From Kordiimonadaceae bacterium (lineage in GTDB: Bacteria; Pseudomonadota; Alphaproteobacteria; Sphingomonadales; Kordiimonadaceae): 7,443 nucleotides of DNA. Of the stretch, positions 7,120 to 7,443 are shown in pieces; within the stretch, counting starts at the first letter, position 1, and the number at the start of each line of letters is the position of its first letter. The translations under genes and the position numbers were made by a program. The stretch is from NCBI GenBank assembly GCA_016763495.1, contig JAESTR010000113.1, forward strand, positions 1 through 7,443, in the 5' to 3' direction. The notes beneath the pieces are model-generated. The model was not told where the DNA came from and made no database searches. It saw only the letters and a list, made by a program, of their open reading frames with translations.

Positions 7120-7161
7120 CCTATTGGGTAGGATATCCCTAATTGCTATTAGGTGACCCTA
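7120..7161 (+). repeat. Alternating CCTA/TAGG complementary blocks before the olsB-like gene
   Basis: CCTA at 7120, 7138 and 7158 alternates with TAGG at 7129 and 7150, so neighbouring blocks could form mutually exclusive 4-bp stems. The TAGG at 7150-7153 is part of the Shine-Dalgarno (AGGTG) of the gene starting at 7161. CTATTGGGT (7121-7129) and CTATTAGGT (7146-7154) also form an imperfect direct repeat, 8 of 9 matching. The blocks are short and may be chance; I see no promoter with good hexamers in this gap. Confidence 0.2.
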
Positions 7162-7443
7162 TGAAAAAATATGCGAGATTACGCCCTTGGGTGGCGGCTG
7201 CACAGGCTATTGCTGGTGCGCCAACATATGTGCGCAAAGGCAGCATTGAAGTGCGCCTGGCGCGGACGTTTGGCGAAATAAAAAACGCCCAAAAGTTGCG
7301 CTATAAAATCTTCTATGAAGAAATGGGTGCCAAGCCTGACTGGAAAATGAAACTCACGCGCAGAGACATCGATAGTTACGATATTTTTTGTGATCATCTG
7401 CTCGTGATTGACCATGACAAGCCAAAGAAAAAACGAATTGTAG
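7161..7443 (+). CDS. OlsB-like GNAT N-acyltransferase (ornithine lipid / acyl-amino acid synthesis), C-terminus cut by window edge
   Basis: Only the first 94 codons are in the window. After a basic N-terminus comes IEVRLARTFGEIKNAQKLRYKIFYEEMGAKP in pieces: IEVRLAR (about 29-35), QKLRYKIFYEEMGA (about 44-57), then RRDIDSYDIFCDHLLVID (about 67-84). This is the usual opening of the OlsB/hemolysin-type GNAT family, which transfers a 3-hydroxyacyl chain from ACP to the amino group of ornithine (or a similar amino acid) to give a lyso-aminolipid at the inner membrane. The ATG at 7161 has a good ribosome binding site (AGGTG, 5 bases away). An OlsA-type O-acyltransferase would normally complete the lipid, and none is visible here. 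Family membership is likely; ornithine as acceptor is inference, so I give no symbol. Confidence 0.8.
   Translation, partial: MKKYARLRPWVAAAQAIAGAPTYVRKGSIEVRLARTFGEIKNAQKLRYKIFYEEMGAKPDWKMKLTRRDIDSYDIFCDHLLVIDHDKPKKKRIV

Noticed and set aside
7131..7138. GGATATCC palindrome as an operator
   Set aside because: It is an 8-base palindrome with no conserved extension, expected by chance at this sequence length; it is part of the CCTA/TAGG region already listed.
7179..7415. 78-codon minus-strand open frame
   Set aside because: Antisense to the OlsB-like gene, which has a good ribosome binding site and family motifs in the plus strand.

Overview
The window looks like a chromosomal segment of an alphaproteobacterium with moderate GC content. 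Two things point there: the gene order rsmB, rpe, heparinase II/III-like, purH, which I recall as a common alphaproteobacterial neighbourhood, and the sequence style of the ampG and olsB-type genes. I cannot place the genus from the sequence; a marine alphaproteobacterium is only a guess. I see no insertion sequences, phage genes, tRNAs, rRNAs or CRISPR repeats.

Left part (about 1-4801), all on the minus strand and read right to left: rsmB (16S rRNA m5C967 methyltransferase), rpe (ribulose-phosphate 3-epimerase), a cytosolic-looking heparinase II/III-family protein, and purH (bifunctional final enzyme of IMP synthesis, cut by the left window edge). The gaps are 63, 24 and 32 bases, so this is very probably one operon. 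A candidate promoter lies just upstream of rsmB at 4854-4882, and it favours the rsmB start at 4801.

Middle (4802-4971): a 170-base divergent intergenic region. Right part, on the plus strand: a two-domain hotdog-fold protein of unknown substrate (4972-5691), directly coupled by a TAATG stop/start overlap to an AmpG-type muropeptide permease (5691-7031). A 129-base gap follows with a perfect 10-bp inverted repeat that looks like an operator, and then the first 94 codons of an OlsB-like GNAT N-acyltransferase (ornithine lipid or related acyl-amino acid synthesis), cut by the right edge.

Functionally the left half is housekeeping (ribosome modification, pentose phosphate, purines) with one odd polysaccharide-lyase-like passenger. 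The right half leans to the cell envelope (peptidoglycan recycling, probable aminolipid synthesis). No obviously new multi-gene system is visible. The points most worth checking are the operator-like dyad before the olsB-like gene, the heparinase-like protein with altered motifs, and the hotdog protein joined to ampG with its two CxxC pairs.
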